Shown here: piece by piece, positions 43,698 through 53,707 of the stretch | How the letters are laid out: every line of letters begins with the position of its first letter | How positions within the stretch are numbered: the first letter of the stretch is position 1 | NCBI RefSeq assembly: GCF_018324205.1 | Contig: NZ_AP023356.1 | Span: 1,364,001 to 1,428,000, forward strand | DNA length: 64,000 nt | Origin: Actinoplanes ianthinogenes | GTDB lineage: Bacteria; Actinomycetota; Actinomycetes; Mycobacteriales; Micromonosporaceae | Direction: 5' to 3' | Made by a program: the position numbers and the translations under genes | Notes under the pieces: model-generated | The model's input: only the letters and a program-made list of their open reading frames with translations | Database searches by the model: none | What the model was told of the DNA's origin: nothing

Positions 43698-45524
43698 ATG
43701 CCATCTCTCTCCCGCCGGACCGTGCTGCGCGCGTCCGCGGCCGGCCTGTTCGCCGGCCCGATCCTCGACGCCACGCCGGCCAACGCCGCCACCGGCCCGA
43801 ACTTCGTCGACGACTACCGGACGAACGTCACGGCGAACCTGACCGCGGAGACCAACGCCGCCGTCCGGATCCTCTCCGGTTTCGCCACCACCTGGGCCAC
43901 CGGCACGGCCTGGAACACCGGCACCGTCCTGGACCGGGCCTTCCTGCGGGCCAACGTGCGCTACGTCGTCAAGGTCACCACCCACCGCACCGACGCCGAG
44001 GCGGCCAAGGCGTTCCTCGTCGACCGCCGGCACCAGAGCTACTCGGTGATCGCCGGGCTCGGCCCGCTCGCCGAGCTCTACAAGGCGGGCGCGCTCGCCG
44101 TCACCGGCATCACGACGGCCCCCGCCACCACCCCGGCCACCACGGTCAGCGACGCGGTCCCGGCCGGCGCCCCGGCCGGCGCGGCGCTCGGCGCCGGCTC
44201 CACCACCTCGGCGCTCGGCAAGGTCGCCACCCTGGTCAGCACGCTGCGAGGCAACTACTCGTCGGGCAACCCGGCCAAGCTCTCCTTCCAGTACCCGCGC
44301 CCGTGGCGGATGGCCGAGGACAGCAGCGTCACGCCGACCGGCGCGGTGGACGCGTTCGGCTTCCCGGTCTACGACTCCGGCGTGGTGGTGGCCCCGGCGC
44401 TGCTGCGCCAGCGCGGCACCGACCCGGCCGAGGACGGCGGCTACGTCTCCGGGCACACCAACGCGCTGTTCCTGGCCGCCCTGGCCTACGCCTACGCGGT
44501 CCCGGAGCGCTTCCAGGAGCTGGTGACCACGGCCTACGACCTGGCGCACACCCGGATCGTGGCCGGCATGCACTCCCCCGCCGACGTGCTCGGCGGCCGG
44601 GTCCTGGCCACCGCCCTCGCCGCCGCGATCCTGCGCGACCCGGCGAACGCGACGATCAAGGCGGAGGCGCGCGCCCAGGCTCTCGCGTACTTCCAGAGCG
44701 CCGTCGGCGACGTGCGGAAGTACGCCCACGACCCGGCTGAGCGCACGGCGAACCTGGCGATCGTGCGGCACAAGCACACGTACGACCTGCCGGCGCACGG
44801 CAAGCGCGTCCCGGTGACCGTGCCGGTGGGCGCCGAGGTGCTGCTGGAGACGCGGTTGCCGTACCTGGACGCCGCCCAGCGCCGCGAGGTGCTGCGGACC
44901 ACCGGCCTCACGTCGGGCCACCCGATCCTGGACGGCCCGGAGCAGTGGGGCCGGCTCGACCTGTTCGCGGCGGCCGACGGCTACGGCGCGTTCGACCGGA
45001 CGGTCGCCGTCACGCTGGACGCGGCCCAGGGCGGCTTCCACGCCGCGGACGCCTGGCGCAACGACATCGGCGGCCGCGGCGGCCTGGTCAAGCTCGGCTC
45101 CGGCGCCCTGGAACTGTCCGGTGACAACAGCTTCCGTGGCGGGGTCACCCTGGCGCAGGGCACGCTGACCGCGGCCTCGCACACCGCGCTCGGCGAGGGC
45201 GACGTGACCGTCACCGGCGGCACGCTGAACCTGGCCGTCGACGGCGTCCGGGTGCGCGGCGGCTTCCGGCAGAGCGCCGGCGTCCTGGCCGTCACCCTCG
45301 ACCCGAAGGGCAAGACCCCGCTCACCGTCGCGGACGACGCCACGCTCGGCGCGCACGTGACCCTGCGGGTCGCGGTCACCCGGGCGGCCCCGCGCGGCGC
45401 CACGGTGCCGGTGCTCAGGGCCCGGCGGTTGCGAGGGCGGTTCGCCACGGTGGAGGTGACCACGCCCGGCGTCAAGGCCGATCTGGTCAGCTTCGGCGAC
45501 ACGATCGCGCTGCGCATCCGCTGA
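43698..45524 (+). CDS. Secreted PAP2 acid phosphatase with beta-strand repeat tail
   Basis: 608 residues. Tat signal (SRRTVLRASAAGLFAGPI). PAP2/class A motifs: FQYPRPWRM, GGYVSGHTNALF, and HTRIVAGMHSPADVLGG with the catalytic histidine. After about residue 430 a beta-helix-like segment carries an autotransporter-associated repeat (GGLVKLGSGALELSGDNSF, RGGVTLAQGTL), unusual in a Gram-positive exoenzyme. Substrate probably phosphomonoesters. A strong terminator follows. Confidence 0.9.
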   Translation: MPSLSRRTVLRASAAGLFAGPILDATPANAATGPNFVDDYRTNVTANLTAETNAAVRILSGFATTWATGTAWNTGTVLDRAFLRANVRYVVKVTTHRTDAEAAKAFLVDRRHQSYSVIAGLGPLAELYKAGALAVTGITTAPATTPATTVSDAVPAGAPAGAALGAGSTTSALGKVATLVSTLRGNYSSGNPAKLSFQYPRPWRMAEDSSVTPTGAVDAFGFPVYDSGVVVAPALLRQRGTDPAEDGGYVSGHTNALFLAALAYAYAVPERFQELVTTAYDLAHTRIVAGMHSPADVLGGRVLATALAAAILRDPANATIKAEARAQALAYFQSAVGDVRKYAHDPAERTANLAIVRHKHTYDLPAHGKRVPVTVPVGAEVLLETRLPYLDAAQRREVLRTTGLTSGHPILDGPEQWGRLDLFAAADGYGAFDRTVAVTLDAAQGGFHAADAWRNDIGGRGGLVKLGSGALELSGDNSFRGGVTLAQGTLTAASHTALGEGDVTVTGGTLNLAVDGVRVRGGFRQSAGVLAVTLDPKGKTPLTVADDATLGAHVTLRVAVTRAAPRGATVPVLRARRLRGRFATVEVTTPGVKADLVSFGDTIALRIR

Positions 45525-45528
45525 AACG

Positions 45529-45559
45529 GTGCCGGGGCCCGGTCAACGGGCCCCGGCAC
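45529..45559 (+). terminator. Strong hairpin terminator after PAP2 gene
   Basis: Perfect 13-bp stem (45529-45541 with 45547-45559), loop GTCAA, beginning 4 bp after the stop codon. No long T-run, as is common in high-GC actinomycetes. Confidence 0.85.
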
Positions 45560-45581
45560 TGTCCATAAAGCCGTGTTGGCC

Positions 45582-45611
45582 TTGACAAACGTCGATACCC
45601 GGCCATTTCAT
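45582..45611 (+). promoter_or_regulatory. Possible promoter of secreted hydrolase
   Basis: TTGACA at 45582-45587 is a consensus -35, with a weak -10 (TTTCAT) about 18 bp further on. It lies between the terminator and the next gene. Confidence 0.4.
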
Positions 45612-45630
45612 GTGTCCGGGAGGTAACACG

Positions 45631-47070
45631 ATGACCATGCGCCGGAGATGCCTCGCTCTGCTCGCCGTGGTGCTGGCCGTGGTCACCGCACTGAGCGCGC
45701 CGGCCTCGGCCGCGCCGGCGACCTGTGCCGCACCCGTGCCCAGCACCACCCACCCCGGCTACCTGGTCTTCGACCCGGCCTGCGACGTGTCCGGAGCGGC
45801 GTTCACCCCGCTGACCGATGCCGCCGGCACACCGGTCTCGCGCATCTGGACCGGCATCCGGGACGGCGCGAGCTACCGCATCGAGGTGCCGAACCGCTGG
45901 AACGGGCGGCTGGTCGTCTACGCGCACGGCTACCGTGGCACCGGCACCGTGGTCTACGTCGACAACCCGTCGCTGCGCGCGCACTACATCAAGTCCGGGT
46001 TCGCCTGGGCCGCCTCCAGTTACGCGACCAACGGGTACGACGTGGGCCAGGGCGTCCGCGACTCGCACTCGATGATCGACACGTTCCGTCAGGTCACCGG
46101 CAAGTACACCCGCTCGGTGATCATGACGGGGGCGTCGATGGGCGGGCAGGTCACCGCGGTGGCGATCGAGCGCTTCCCGAAGGCGTTCACCGCCGCGATG
46201 CCGTACTGCGGGGTGCTCGGCGACACCAAGCTCTACGACTACTTCCTGGACGCGAACGTGACCGCGGCCGCCCTCGCCAGGGTGAAGGTCGACTTCCCGC
46301 TCACGCCGCCCGCCGACTACCAGGCCACCTGGCGCGCCCAGGTCAACCAGATCGCGCCGGCGCTCGGCGTGAAGGCGGGCTCGGCGCCGGTGCTCACCGC
46401 CGCCGGCCGGGAGTGGTCCAACGCGGTCGAGCGGCGCAGCGGCGGCGAGCGGCCCGGGTTCGACTCGGCGTTCGCGTACTGGAACGCCGCGCCCGCCCTG
46501 GCCCCGCTCAACGACCTGCCGTTCCTGTTCGGCGTCTACCCCGGCCTGACCGGCGGCACCGGCGGGATCGCGCCGGGCAACGTCACCGACAACCGGTTCA
46601 CCTACTACAAGCTCAGCGACGGCCCGCTGCCGTCGATCGCCGAGCTGCGGCTCAACGCCGAGGTGCTGCGCGTGCAGCGGACCGCGACCGCCGACCCGGG
46701 CCTGGCCGGCATCCCGCGCGTCAACGGCACCCCGTCCATCCCGGTGCTCTCCCTGCACGACGTCGGCGACCTGTTCGTGCCGTTCTCGATGGAGCAGGAG
46801 TACGCTCAGCGCGCCGCCCGCAACGGCCGCGCGAACCTGTTCGTCTCCCGCGCGATCCGTGGCGTCGGCCACTGCGACTTCACCGAGGCCGAGCTTGCCC
46901 AGGGCTTCGACGACCTGATCCGCTGGGTCCGCACCGGCCACCGCCCGGCCGGCGACGCCATCCTGGACCGCCGCGCCGTCGCCTCGGACTCGTTCGGCTG
47001 CCGCTTCACCAACGGCCCCCACCCCACCTTCGTAGCCCCCACCTGCTCCCCATACAACCCCCGCTACTGA
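45631..47070 (+). CDS. Secreted alpha/beta hydrolase (tannase/esterase-like)
   Basis: 479 residues with a Sec signal peptide (LALLAVVLAVVTALSAPASA). The oxyanion region is LVVYAHGYRGTG, the nucleophile lies in MTGASMGGQVTAVA, and later VLSLHDVGDLFVPF and GVGHCDFTEAE supply acid and histidine. Several cysteines suggest extracellular disulfides. GGGAGG lies 7 nt before ATG 45631. Probably an esterase or depolymerase; substrate unknown. Confidence 0.87.
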   Translation: MTMRRRCLALLAVVLAVVTALSAPASAAPATCAAPVPSTTHPGYLVFDPACDVSGAAFTPLTDAAGTPVSRIWTGIRDGASYRIEVPNRWNGRLVVYAHGYRGTGTVVYVDNPSLRAHYIKSGFAWAASSYATNGYDVGQGVRDSHSMIDTFRQVTGKYTRSVIMTGASMGGQVTAVAIERFPKAFTAAMPYCGVLGDTKLYDYFLDANVTAAALARVKVDFPLTPPADYQATWRAQVNQIAPALGVKAGSAPVLTAAGREWSNAVERRSGGERPGFDSAFAYWNAAPALAPLNDLPFLFGVYPGLTGGTGGIAPGNVTDNRFTYYKLSDGPLPSIAELRLNAEVLRVQRTATADPGLAGIPRVNGTPSIPVLSLHDVGDLFVPFSMEQEYAQRAARNGRANLFVSRAIRGVGHCDFTEAELAQGFDDLIRWVRTGHRPAGDAILDRRAVASDSFGCRFTNGPHPTFVAPTCSPYNPRY

Positions 47071-47367
<297 letters not shown>

Positions 47368-48004
47368 AGCTGGCCCTGACGGCCCTATCCAGACCCGGGA
47401 AAGGGCCATGAACGCCAGCCCGAGAACCCAGCTGGCCCTGACGGCCCTATCCGTACTCGCGATAGGGCCGTGACGGCTAGCCCGAGAACCCCAGCTGGCC
47501 CTGGCGGCCCTATACGGGCTCGGGATAGGGCCGTGACAGCCAGCCCGACAAGCCCGGCTGGACCTGGCGGCCCTATCCGGGCTCGGGACAGGGCCGTGAC
47601 GGCCAGCCCGACAGGTCCGGCTGGCCCTGGCGGCCCTACCCGGGCTCGGGATAGGGCCGTGACAGCCAGCCCGACAAGTCCGGCTGGCCCTGGCGGCCCT
47701 ACCCGGACTCGGGACAGGGCCGTGACAGCCAGCCCGAGAACCCCGGCTGGACCTGGCGGCCCTACCCGGACTCGAGACAGGGCCGTGACAGCCAGCTCGA
47801 CAACCCGACAAGCCCGGCTGGACCTGGCCGCCCTACCCGCACTCGGAACAGGGCCATGAGAGCCAGCCCGACAAACCCGGCTGGACCTGGCGGCCCTACC
47901 CGGGCTCGGGACAGGGCCGTGACGGCCAGCTCGGCAAGGCCGGCTGGGCCTGGTGGCCCTATACGGGCTCGGGATAGGGCCGTGGGGGCCAGCTCGGCGA
48001 GGCC
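47368..48004 (+). repeat. 63-bp hairpin repeat array B (ten units)
   Basis: Unit starts: 47368, 47430, 47493, 47556, 47619, 47682, 47745, 47816, 47879, 47942, with a partial copy at 48005. Period 63 except one 62 and one 71. Typical unit: CTGGCCCTGGCGGCCCTATC, then CGGGCTCG loop, then GGATAGGGCCGTGACGGCCAG, so the two halves pair as a long hairpin. It fills the convergent gap before the LysR gene. Frames through it are open but repetitive, with no ribosome site. Confidence 0.93.
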
Positions 48005-48160
48005 GGCTGGGCTTCAGCGTGGGGGTTTGGGCGGACCAGCGGGAGGTGGGCAGTTCGGCCCGGATGCGGCCTCGCGGTCGGGAGGGGGCAGGGCCTGGCG
48101 TCGAGGGGCGGGACGGGGCTGTGCGGGTGGGGCGGGGCTAGGGCGTACCGAAGGAATGGG

Positions 48161-49051
48161 TTAATAGACGGTCTGCTCGAGGATTTCTCGGAAGGCTCGG
48201 GCGGCCGGGGATTCGGCGCCGGAGAGGCGCTGGGCGGTGAAAATGGTGCGGCGGGGGGCGTCGGTCAACTCCAGGAGGCGGCAGGACGTCTCGCGGCCGG
48301 CCCAGACCAGGTCCGGGATCAGCGCGACCGCGTTGCCGGACTCGACCAGGCGGATGTGGGCCTGGAGGTCGGCGGTCTCGTAGCGGACGTCCGGCTCGAA
48401 GCCCGCGCGGCGGCACAGCTGCTCGGCGAAGTGCCGGGACGCGGCGCCGCGGGGCTCCATCACCCAGGGCATCTGGCGGGCCGAGTCGAGGGAGTCGACC
48501 GGGTGCAGCGACTCCGCCGGGGACGGCAGCGCGAGCCGGATCGCGTCGGTGGTGAGGTCCCGGCGGTCCAGGCCCGGGTGATGCGGGGCGGCGTGCGCCG
48601 GATATTGCTCGGCGATCACCATGTCGAAATCGCGGGCCCAGGTTTCGCGGAGCGCTTCCTCGGGCTCGCGCTGGACCATTTCCACGCGTACGTCGGGAAA
48701 GCGAGCGGCCGTGGCGCGCAGAGCGGCCGGCATGAAAGCGAGCGCCGCGGATTGGAAGACCGCGACCCGGACCGTGCCGGTGACCCGGGTGGCGGCGGCT
48801 TTCAGGCGCGCCTCGGCGCGCTCCAGCGTGTCCAGCACCTCCCCGACCGAGGCGACCAGCACCTCGGCCTGCGGGGTGAGCTGCACCCGGCGGCCCGCCT
48901 TGCGCAGCAGCACCGTGCCGGTTTCCTTCTCCAGCTGGCTGAGCTGCTGGGAGACTGCGGACGGGGTGAAGTTGAGCGCCTCGGCGACGGCCGCGAGGGT
49001 GCCCCGGATGGCGAGTTCGCGGAGCAGGATCAGGCGGCGGATCTCCAGCAT
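48161..49051 (-). CDS. LysR-family regulator, divergent from putA
   Basis: 296 residues. N-terminal winged helix (LILLRELAIRGTLAAVAEAL, NFTPSAVSQQLSQLEKETG) is diagnostic. Co-inducer domain: TVRVAVFQSAALAFMPAAL, then LPSPAESLHPVDSL. It is divergently arranged with the proline catabolic gene 105 bp away, so probably activates it in response to proline. ATG 49051. Confidence 0.94.
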   Translation of the reverse strand: MLEIRRLILLRELAIRGTLAAVAEALNFTPSAVSQQLSQLEKETGTVLLRKAGRRVQLTPQAEVLVASVGEVLDTLERAEARLKAAATRVTGTVRVAVFQSAALAFMPAALRATAARFPDVRVEMVQREPEEALRETWARDFDMVIAEQYPAHAAPHHPGLDRRDLTTDAIRLALPSPAESLHPVDSLDSARQMPWVMEPRGAASRHFAEQLCRRAGFEPDVRYETADLQAHIRLVESGNAVALIPDLVWAGRETSCRLLELTDAPRRTIFTAQRLSGAESPAARAFREILEQTVY

Positions 49052-49156
49052 GGCTCGACACGTTAGCCGAACTGAAGGTTATTCGTCAGAAAGCTTCGCT
49101 TTTCCTTACCGGATTGCTGGATACAGACTCTCGGTGAATGCGAAAGGAGCATCCCG

Positions 49157-52100
49157 ATGTCTGAGATTGCCGAAGAGACGATCGCCCTCGTGCGTCGCTG
49201 GCTGACCGAGGCCGCGACCGTCCCGGTCGGCGGCTCGGCGGCGCAGCTGGCCGGCCTGCTGCGCGACCCCAAGGGGCTCGGGTTCGCGGTCGGCTTCGTG
49301 GACGGCGTGATCCGCCCCGAGGACCGCAAGGTCAGCGCCCGCACCCTGCGCGAGCTCTCCGCTGACGTCCCGGCGTTCCTGCCGGCGCACCTGCGCGCCG
49401 CGGTGAAGCTGGGTGGCGCGCTCGCCCCGATCATGCCGGGTGTGGTGGTGCCGATCGCCCGCCGTGCCCTGCGCCAGATGGTCGGGCACCTGATCGTCGA
49501 CGCCGGCGACGCCCGTCTGGGCCGCGCCATCAAGCGGATCAAGCAGCGCGGCGTCCGGCTCAACGTCAACCTGCTCGGCGAGGCGGTCCTCGGCCGCAAC
49601 GAGGCGTCCCGGCGGCTGAAGGACACCGAGCGGCTGCTCGCCCGGACCGACGTGGACTACGTGTCGATCAAGGTGTCCTCCACCGTGGCCCCGCACAACC
49701 CGTGGGCGTTCGACGAGGCCGTCGACGACATCGTGGCCGAGCTGCTCCCGCTGTTCACCCTGGCCGCGCGGACCGGCAAGTTCGTCAACCTCGACATGGA
49801 GGAGTACAAGGACCTCGATCTCACGATCGCGGTCTTCACCCGGCTGCTGGACCGCCCCGACCTGCTCGCTCTGGAGGCCGGCATCGTGCTCCAGGCATAC
49901 CTGCCGGACGCGCTGAGCGCGATGATGCGGCTCCAGGTCTGGTCCGCGGCACGGCGCGAGCGCGGCGGCGCCGGGATCAAGGTGCGCCTGGTCAAGGGCG
50001 CGAACCTGCCGATGGAGCGGGTCGAGGCCGCGGTGCACGGCTGGCCGGTCGCCACCTGCGACAGCAAGCAGGCCACCGACACCAACTACAAGCGGGTGCT
50101 GGACTACGCGCTGCACCCGGACCGGATCGGCAACGTGCGGCTGGGGGTCGCCGGGCACAACCTGTTCGACGTGGCCTACGCCTGGACACTGGCCGGGCGG
50201 CGCGGGGTGCGGGACGGGATCGAGTTCGAGATGCTGCTCGGGATGGCCGAGGGGCAGGCCGAGGCGGTCCGGCGTGAGGTGGGTGGGCTGCTGCTCTACA
50301 CGCCGGTGGTGCGGCCGGAGCAGTTCGACGTGGCCATCGCCTATCTGATCCGGCGCCTGGAGGAGGGCGCGAGCTCGGACAACTTCATGTCGGCGGTGTT
50401 CGAGCTGCACACGTCCGCGGCACTGTTCGAGCGGGAGAAGGAGCGGTTCCTCGCTTCCCTGCGCGACCTGGACGACGTGGTCCCACCGCCTCATCGGGTC
50501 GAGGATCGGCACGCCGCCGTCCCCGCCGCTTCATCCGGACATTTCGTGAATTCTCCGGACACTGACCCGGCGGTGGCCGCGAACCGAGCCCGGATGCGCG
50601 AAATCCTCTCCCGCGTGCCGTCCTCCCAGCTCGGCCTGGACATTCCTCATATTTCCGAAAAATCGTCTCTTGACGAGCTGCTGGGCAAGGCGGCCGCGGC
50701 AAGCTGGGGGGCGGTGGACCGCCGCGCGGCACTGCACCGGATCGGCAACGCCCTGGAGAGCAACCGGGACATTCTGCTCGAAGTGATGGCCGCCGAGGCC
50801 GGCAAGACCATCGACCAGGCCGACCCCGAGGTCTCCGAGGCGATCGACTTCGCCCACTACTATGCCGAGCTCGCCGCCGAGGAGATCGACGGCGCCACCC
50901 CGGTCCCGGCCCGGGTCACCCTGGTCACCCCGCCGTGGAACTTCCCGGTCGCCATCCCGGCCGGCTCGATGCTGGCCGCCCTGGCCGCCGGCTCCGCCGT
51001 GGTGATCAAGCCGGCCGGCCCGGCCGAGCGCTGCGGCACCGTGCTCGCCGGGATCGTCCGGGACGCGCTCGCCGCGGCCGGCGCCGACCCCGACCTGGTC
51101 ACCCTGCTCCAGGTCGACGAGGCCACGCTGGGCCGGGAGCTGATCGCGCACTCGCTGGTCGACCGGGTGATCCTGACCGGCGCCTACGAGACCGCGGAAC
51201 TGTTCCGCTCGTTCCGGCCGGACCTGCCGCTGCTCGCCGAGACCAGCGGCAAGAACGCGATCATCGTGACCCCGAGCGCCGACCTGGACCTCGCGGTCAA
51301 GGACGTGGTGGCGTCCGCGTTCGGGCACGCCGGGCAGAAGTGCTCGGCCGCGTCGCTGGTCGTGCTGGTCGGGTCGGTGGCCCGCTCGCAGCGCTTCCGC
51401 ACCCAGCTGCTCGACGCCGTGTCGTCGCTCTCGGTCGGCTGGCCGTGGGAGGTGACGACGCAGGTCGGCCCGCTGGTCGAACCGGCCGCGGGGAAGCTGC
51501 TCGACGGGCTGACCACGCTCGGCGCCGGGGAGAGCTGGCTGCTGGAGCCGCGGAAGCTGGACGAGGCCGGGAGACTGTGGAGCCCGGGTGTGCGGGACGG
51601 GGTGCGGCGCGGGTCGGCGTACCACCGCACCGAATACTTCGGCCCGATCCTCGGGATCATGACGGCGGACACCCTGGACGAGGCGATCGACCTGGTCAAC
51701 GAGGTGGAGTTCGGGCTGACGTCCGGGCTGCACTCGCTGGACGCCGGCGAGGTCCGCACCTGGCTGGACCGGGTGCAGGCGGGCAACCTCTACGTGAACC
51801 GGGGCATCACCGGCGCGATCGTCCGCCGCCAGCCGTTCGGCGGCTGGAAGCGGTCCGCGGTCGGCCCCGGCACCAAGGCCGGCGGTCCGAATTACCTCAT
51901 CGGGCTGAGCGGTTGGGCGCCGGGCACGTCGTCGGCCCGGACCGACATCCAGGATCCTTCGGTACGCGCACTGCTCGCCGACGCCGCCGCCCACGTCACC
52001 GGGGAGCAGCTCGCGTCGATCGAGCGCGCCGCCCGCAGTGACGCGGCCGCCTGGGCCGGGTCGTTCGGCCGCGCCGAGGACGTCTCGGCGCTGGGCGTGG

Positions 52101-52516
52101 AGCGCAACGTCCTGCGCTATCTCCCCACTCCGGTGACGATCCGCCTCGCCCCCGGCGCTCCGCTCGCCGACCTGGTCCGGGTCCTCGCCGCGGGCCTGCT
52201 CGCCGGCGCCCCGATCCGGGTCTCCTCGGCCGTCGAACTGCCCGCCGCTCTGGCCGCGCGCTGCCCGTCGCTGACCGTGGAGTCCGACTCGGCCTTCGCG
52301 GCCGGGCTGACCGGCACGACCCGGGTCCGCCTGATCGGCGGCTCCGCATCGGACCTGGCCACGGTCACCGGCGGCCGCCCCGACCTGGCGATCTGGTCCG
52401 GTCCGGTGGTCGAGGCCGGCCGGGTGGAGCTGCTGCCGTTCCTGCGCGAGCAGGCGGTCAGCATCACCGCCCACCGCTTCGGCAACCCGCTCCCGATGGC
52501 CGCCGAGGTTCTCTGA
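49157..52516 (+). CDS. putA: Bifunctional proline dehydrogenase / glutamate-semialdehyde dehydrogenase
   Basis: Oxidises proline to glutamate in two steps. 1119 residues. The FAD-dependent TIM barrel covers about 60-420 (KRGVRLNVNLLGEAVLG-like, DYVSIKVSS, MRLQVWSAARRER, RLVKGANLPMERVEA). The aldehyde dehydrogenase covers about 480-940 with LVTPPWNFPVAIPAG, catalytic Glu in LAETSGKNAII and Cys in GHAGQKCSAASLVV. There is no N-terminal DNA-binding domain, so regulation falls to the LysR neighbour. A long stem terminator follows the gene. Confidence 0.96.
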   Translation: MSEIAEETIALVRRWLTEAATVPVGGSAAQLAGLLRDPKGLGFAVGFVDGVIRPEDRKVSARTLRELSADVPAFLPAHLRAAVKLGGALAPIMPGVVVPIARRALRQMVGHLIVDAGDARLGRAIKRIKQRGVRLNVNLLGEAVLGRNEASRRLKDTERLLARTDVDYVSIKVSSTVAPHNPWAFDEAVDDIVAELLPLFTLAARTGKFVNLDMEEYKDLDLTIAVFTRLLDRPDLLALEAGIVLQAYLPDALSAMMRLQVWSAARRERGGAGIKVRLVKGANLPMERVEAAVHGWPVATCDSKQATDTNYKRVLDYALHPDRIGNVRLGVAGHNLFDVAYAWTLAGRRGVRDGIEFEMLLGMAEGQAEAVRREVGGLLLYTPVVRPEQFDVAIAYLIRRLEEGASSDNFMSAVFELHTSAALFEREKERFLASLRDLDDVVPPPHRVEDRHAAVPAASSGHFVNSPDTDPAVAANRARMREILSRVPSSQLGLDIPHISEKSSLDELLGKAAAASWGAVDRRAALHRIGNALESNRDILLEVMAAEAGKTIDQADPEVSEAIDFAHYYAELAAEEIDGATPVPARVTLVTPPWNFPVAIPAGSMLAALAAGSAVVIKPAGPAERCGTVLAGIVRDALAAAGADPDLVTLLQVDEATLGRELIAHSLVDRVILTGAYETAELFRSFRPDLPLLAETSGKNAIIVTPSADLDLAVKDVVASAFGHAGQKCSAASLVVLVGSVARSQRFRTQLLDAVSSLSVGWPWEVTTQVGPLVEPAAGKLLDGLTTLGAGESWLLEPRKLDEAGRLWSPGVRDGVRRGSAYHRTEYFGPILGIMTADTLDEAIDLVNEVEFGLTSGLHSLDAGEVRTWLDRVQAGNLYVNRGITGAIVRRQPFGGWKRSAVGPGTKAGGPNYLIGLSGWAPGTSSARTDIQDPSVRALLADAAAHVTGEQLASIERAARSDAAAWAGSFGRAEDVSALGVERNVLRYLPTPVTIRLAPGAPLADLVRVLAAGLLAGAPIRVSSAVELPAALAARCPSLTVESDSAFAAGLTGTTRVRLIGGSASDLATVTGGRPDLAIWSGPVVEAGRVELLPFLREQAVSITAHRFGNPLPMAAEVL

Positions 52517-52532
52517 CAAGCATCACGGCGCT

Positions 52533-52563
52533 CAGCGCGTGCCCGGATCCCGGGCGCGCGCTG
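52533..52563 (+). terminator. Terminator after putA
   Basis: A 14-bp stem with one G-T pair (52533-52546 with 52550-52563), loop ATC, followed by ATCTGCTTCTTT. Starts 16 bp after the putA stop. Confidence 0.8.
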
Positions 52564-52764
52564 ATCTGCTTCTTTCCGGGGGAGGTCGCCGCGCCGCTTC
52601 CTTCCGGGAGGCTGTCACGCCGACCAGGAATTGCCCGGTCGCGGCTCCGGCCGTCGGTTGCGGTTTGCACGCCAGGCCACGTTGCCGCTGGTCAGGGCTC
52701 CGGTCGCCGGCCGGCCGATGACCCCGCTCGGATCCGGTCCTTGCCGCATTCCCTGGCCCGACTT

Positions 52765-52776
52765 TTCCGGTACGCC
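52765..52776 (+). other. TTTCCGGTACGC motif upstream of array C
   Basis: The 12-mer TTTCCGGTACGC lies 28 bp before the first unit of array C, in the same relative orientation as the copy beside array A. The segment 52564-52764 shows nothing else recognisable. Confidence 0.6.
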
Positions 52777-52803
52777 CGCAGCCCGGGTCTCCCCGTGCTG
52801 TCC

Positions 52804-53047
52804 GGCTGGCCCTGGCGGCCCTATCGCGACTTGCCACAGGGCCATAGGCGCCAGCCCGACACACACAGCTGGCCCCGGCGGCCCTATCCGCACCCGCCAC
52901 AGGGCCACACGCGCCAGCCCGACACACACAGCTGGCCCCGGCGGCCCTATCCGCACCCGCCACAGGGCCACAGGCACCAGCCCGACACACACAGCTGGCC
53001 CTGGCCGCCCTATCCGGACCCGCCACAGGGCCACAGGCGCCAGCTCG
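52804..53047 (+). repeat. 63-bp hairpin repeat array C (four units)
   Basis: Units start at 52804, 52867, 52930 and 52993, exactly 63 bp apart. Same arms as arrays A and B (GGCCCTATCC left, CAGGGCCA right) with spacer CCCGACACACACAG. It occupies the convergent gap between putA and the gene at 53083; no gene is seen in 52517-53082. Confidence 0.92.
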
Positions 53048-53082
53048 GGGCTTGACTTGCGGGCGGGGACTGGCGAGGGCGG

Positions 53083-53706
53083 TTAGATGATCGAATAGCC
53101 GGCCGGGAGGGGGTCGCGGCCGGTGAGGGCGCGGAGCAGGCGGATGCTGTCGCCGACCCCGATCGCGGTGCGGGTGGCGAGGGTGACGGCGTCGGCGATC
53201 GTCTCGATCGGCAGCTCGTAGGGGACGCCGGCGGCCGCGGCGGCGTCCAGGCCGTGCACGACCAGCTCGAAGGTGCGGGTCGGGATCCAGTCGCGGACCC
53301 GCATGCCGCCGACCGGGGTGATGATCAGGTCGTCGTCGTTGACCCGGGACAGCGCCTCGGTGGCGCCGCCGATCAGGGTGCTGACCTCGGCGGACAGGTC
53401 CTCGCCGAAACTCTTGGCGGTGGTGCGGGCGTCGTCGGAGGAGGCGGCCGACGCGGCGGCGAGCAACTCCGGCGGGGCGGAGCGGGCGAAGGCGAAATAG
53501 CCCTCGGCGGTCTCCACGTCGACGTGCGGCGCCCGGGTCGCGAGGACCTCCGGGACCTGACGCAGCGCTGAGCTCACGGTGTGGCCGAGCAACTCGCGGA
53601 GCGTCCACTCGCCGAGGGCCGGCTCGTCCAGGCGCTCCGTCGGGAGGCCGGCGACCAGTCCGGCGTAGGCGATCGCGGCGGATCGGTAGGTGCGGCGAAA
53701 GTCCAT
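53083..53706 (-). CDS. Mycothiol-dependent maleylpyruvate isomerase-like (DinB-fold) protein
   Basis: 207-residue four-helix protein of the MDMPI/DinB superfamily: YRSAAIAYAGLVAGLPTERL, LGEWTLRELLGHTVSSAL, and VRDWIPTRTFELVVHGLDAA with a metal-type His. Metal-dependent thiol transferase activity with mycothiol is typical of the family; the substrate is unknown. ATG 53706 follows the upstream gene's stop by 1 bp (TGAGATG), so the two are translationally coupled. Confidence 0.83.
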   Translation of the reverse strand: MDFRRTYRSAAIAYAGLVAGLPTERLDEPALGEWTLRELLGHTVSSALRQVPEVLATRAPHVDVETAEGYFAFARSAPPELLAAASAASSDDARTTAKSFGEDLSAEVSTLIGGATEALSRVNDDDLIITPVGGMRVRDWIPTRTFELVVHGLDAAAAAGVPYELPIETIADAVTLATRTAIGVGDSIRLLRALTGRDPLPAGYSII

Positions 53707-53707
53707 C

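Noticed and set aside
47470..48164. Plus-strand frames encoding 21-residue repeats (AGPGGPIRARDRAV type) through array B
   Set aside because: The frame is open only because the unit is 63 bp. There is no ribosome site, and arrays A and C use other frames with different translations. Hairpin structure explains the conservation better.
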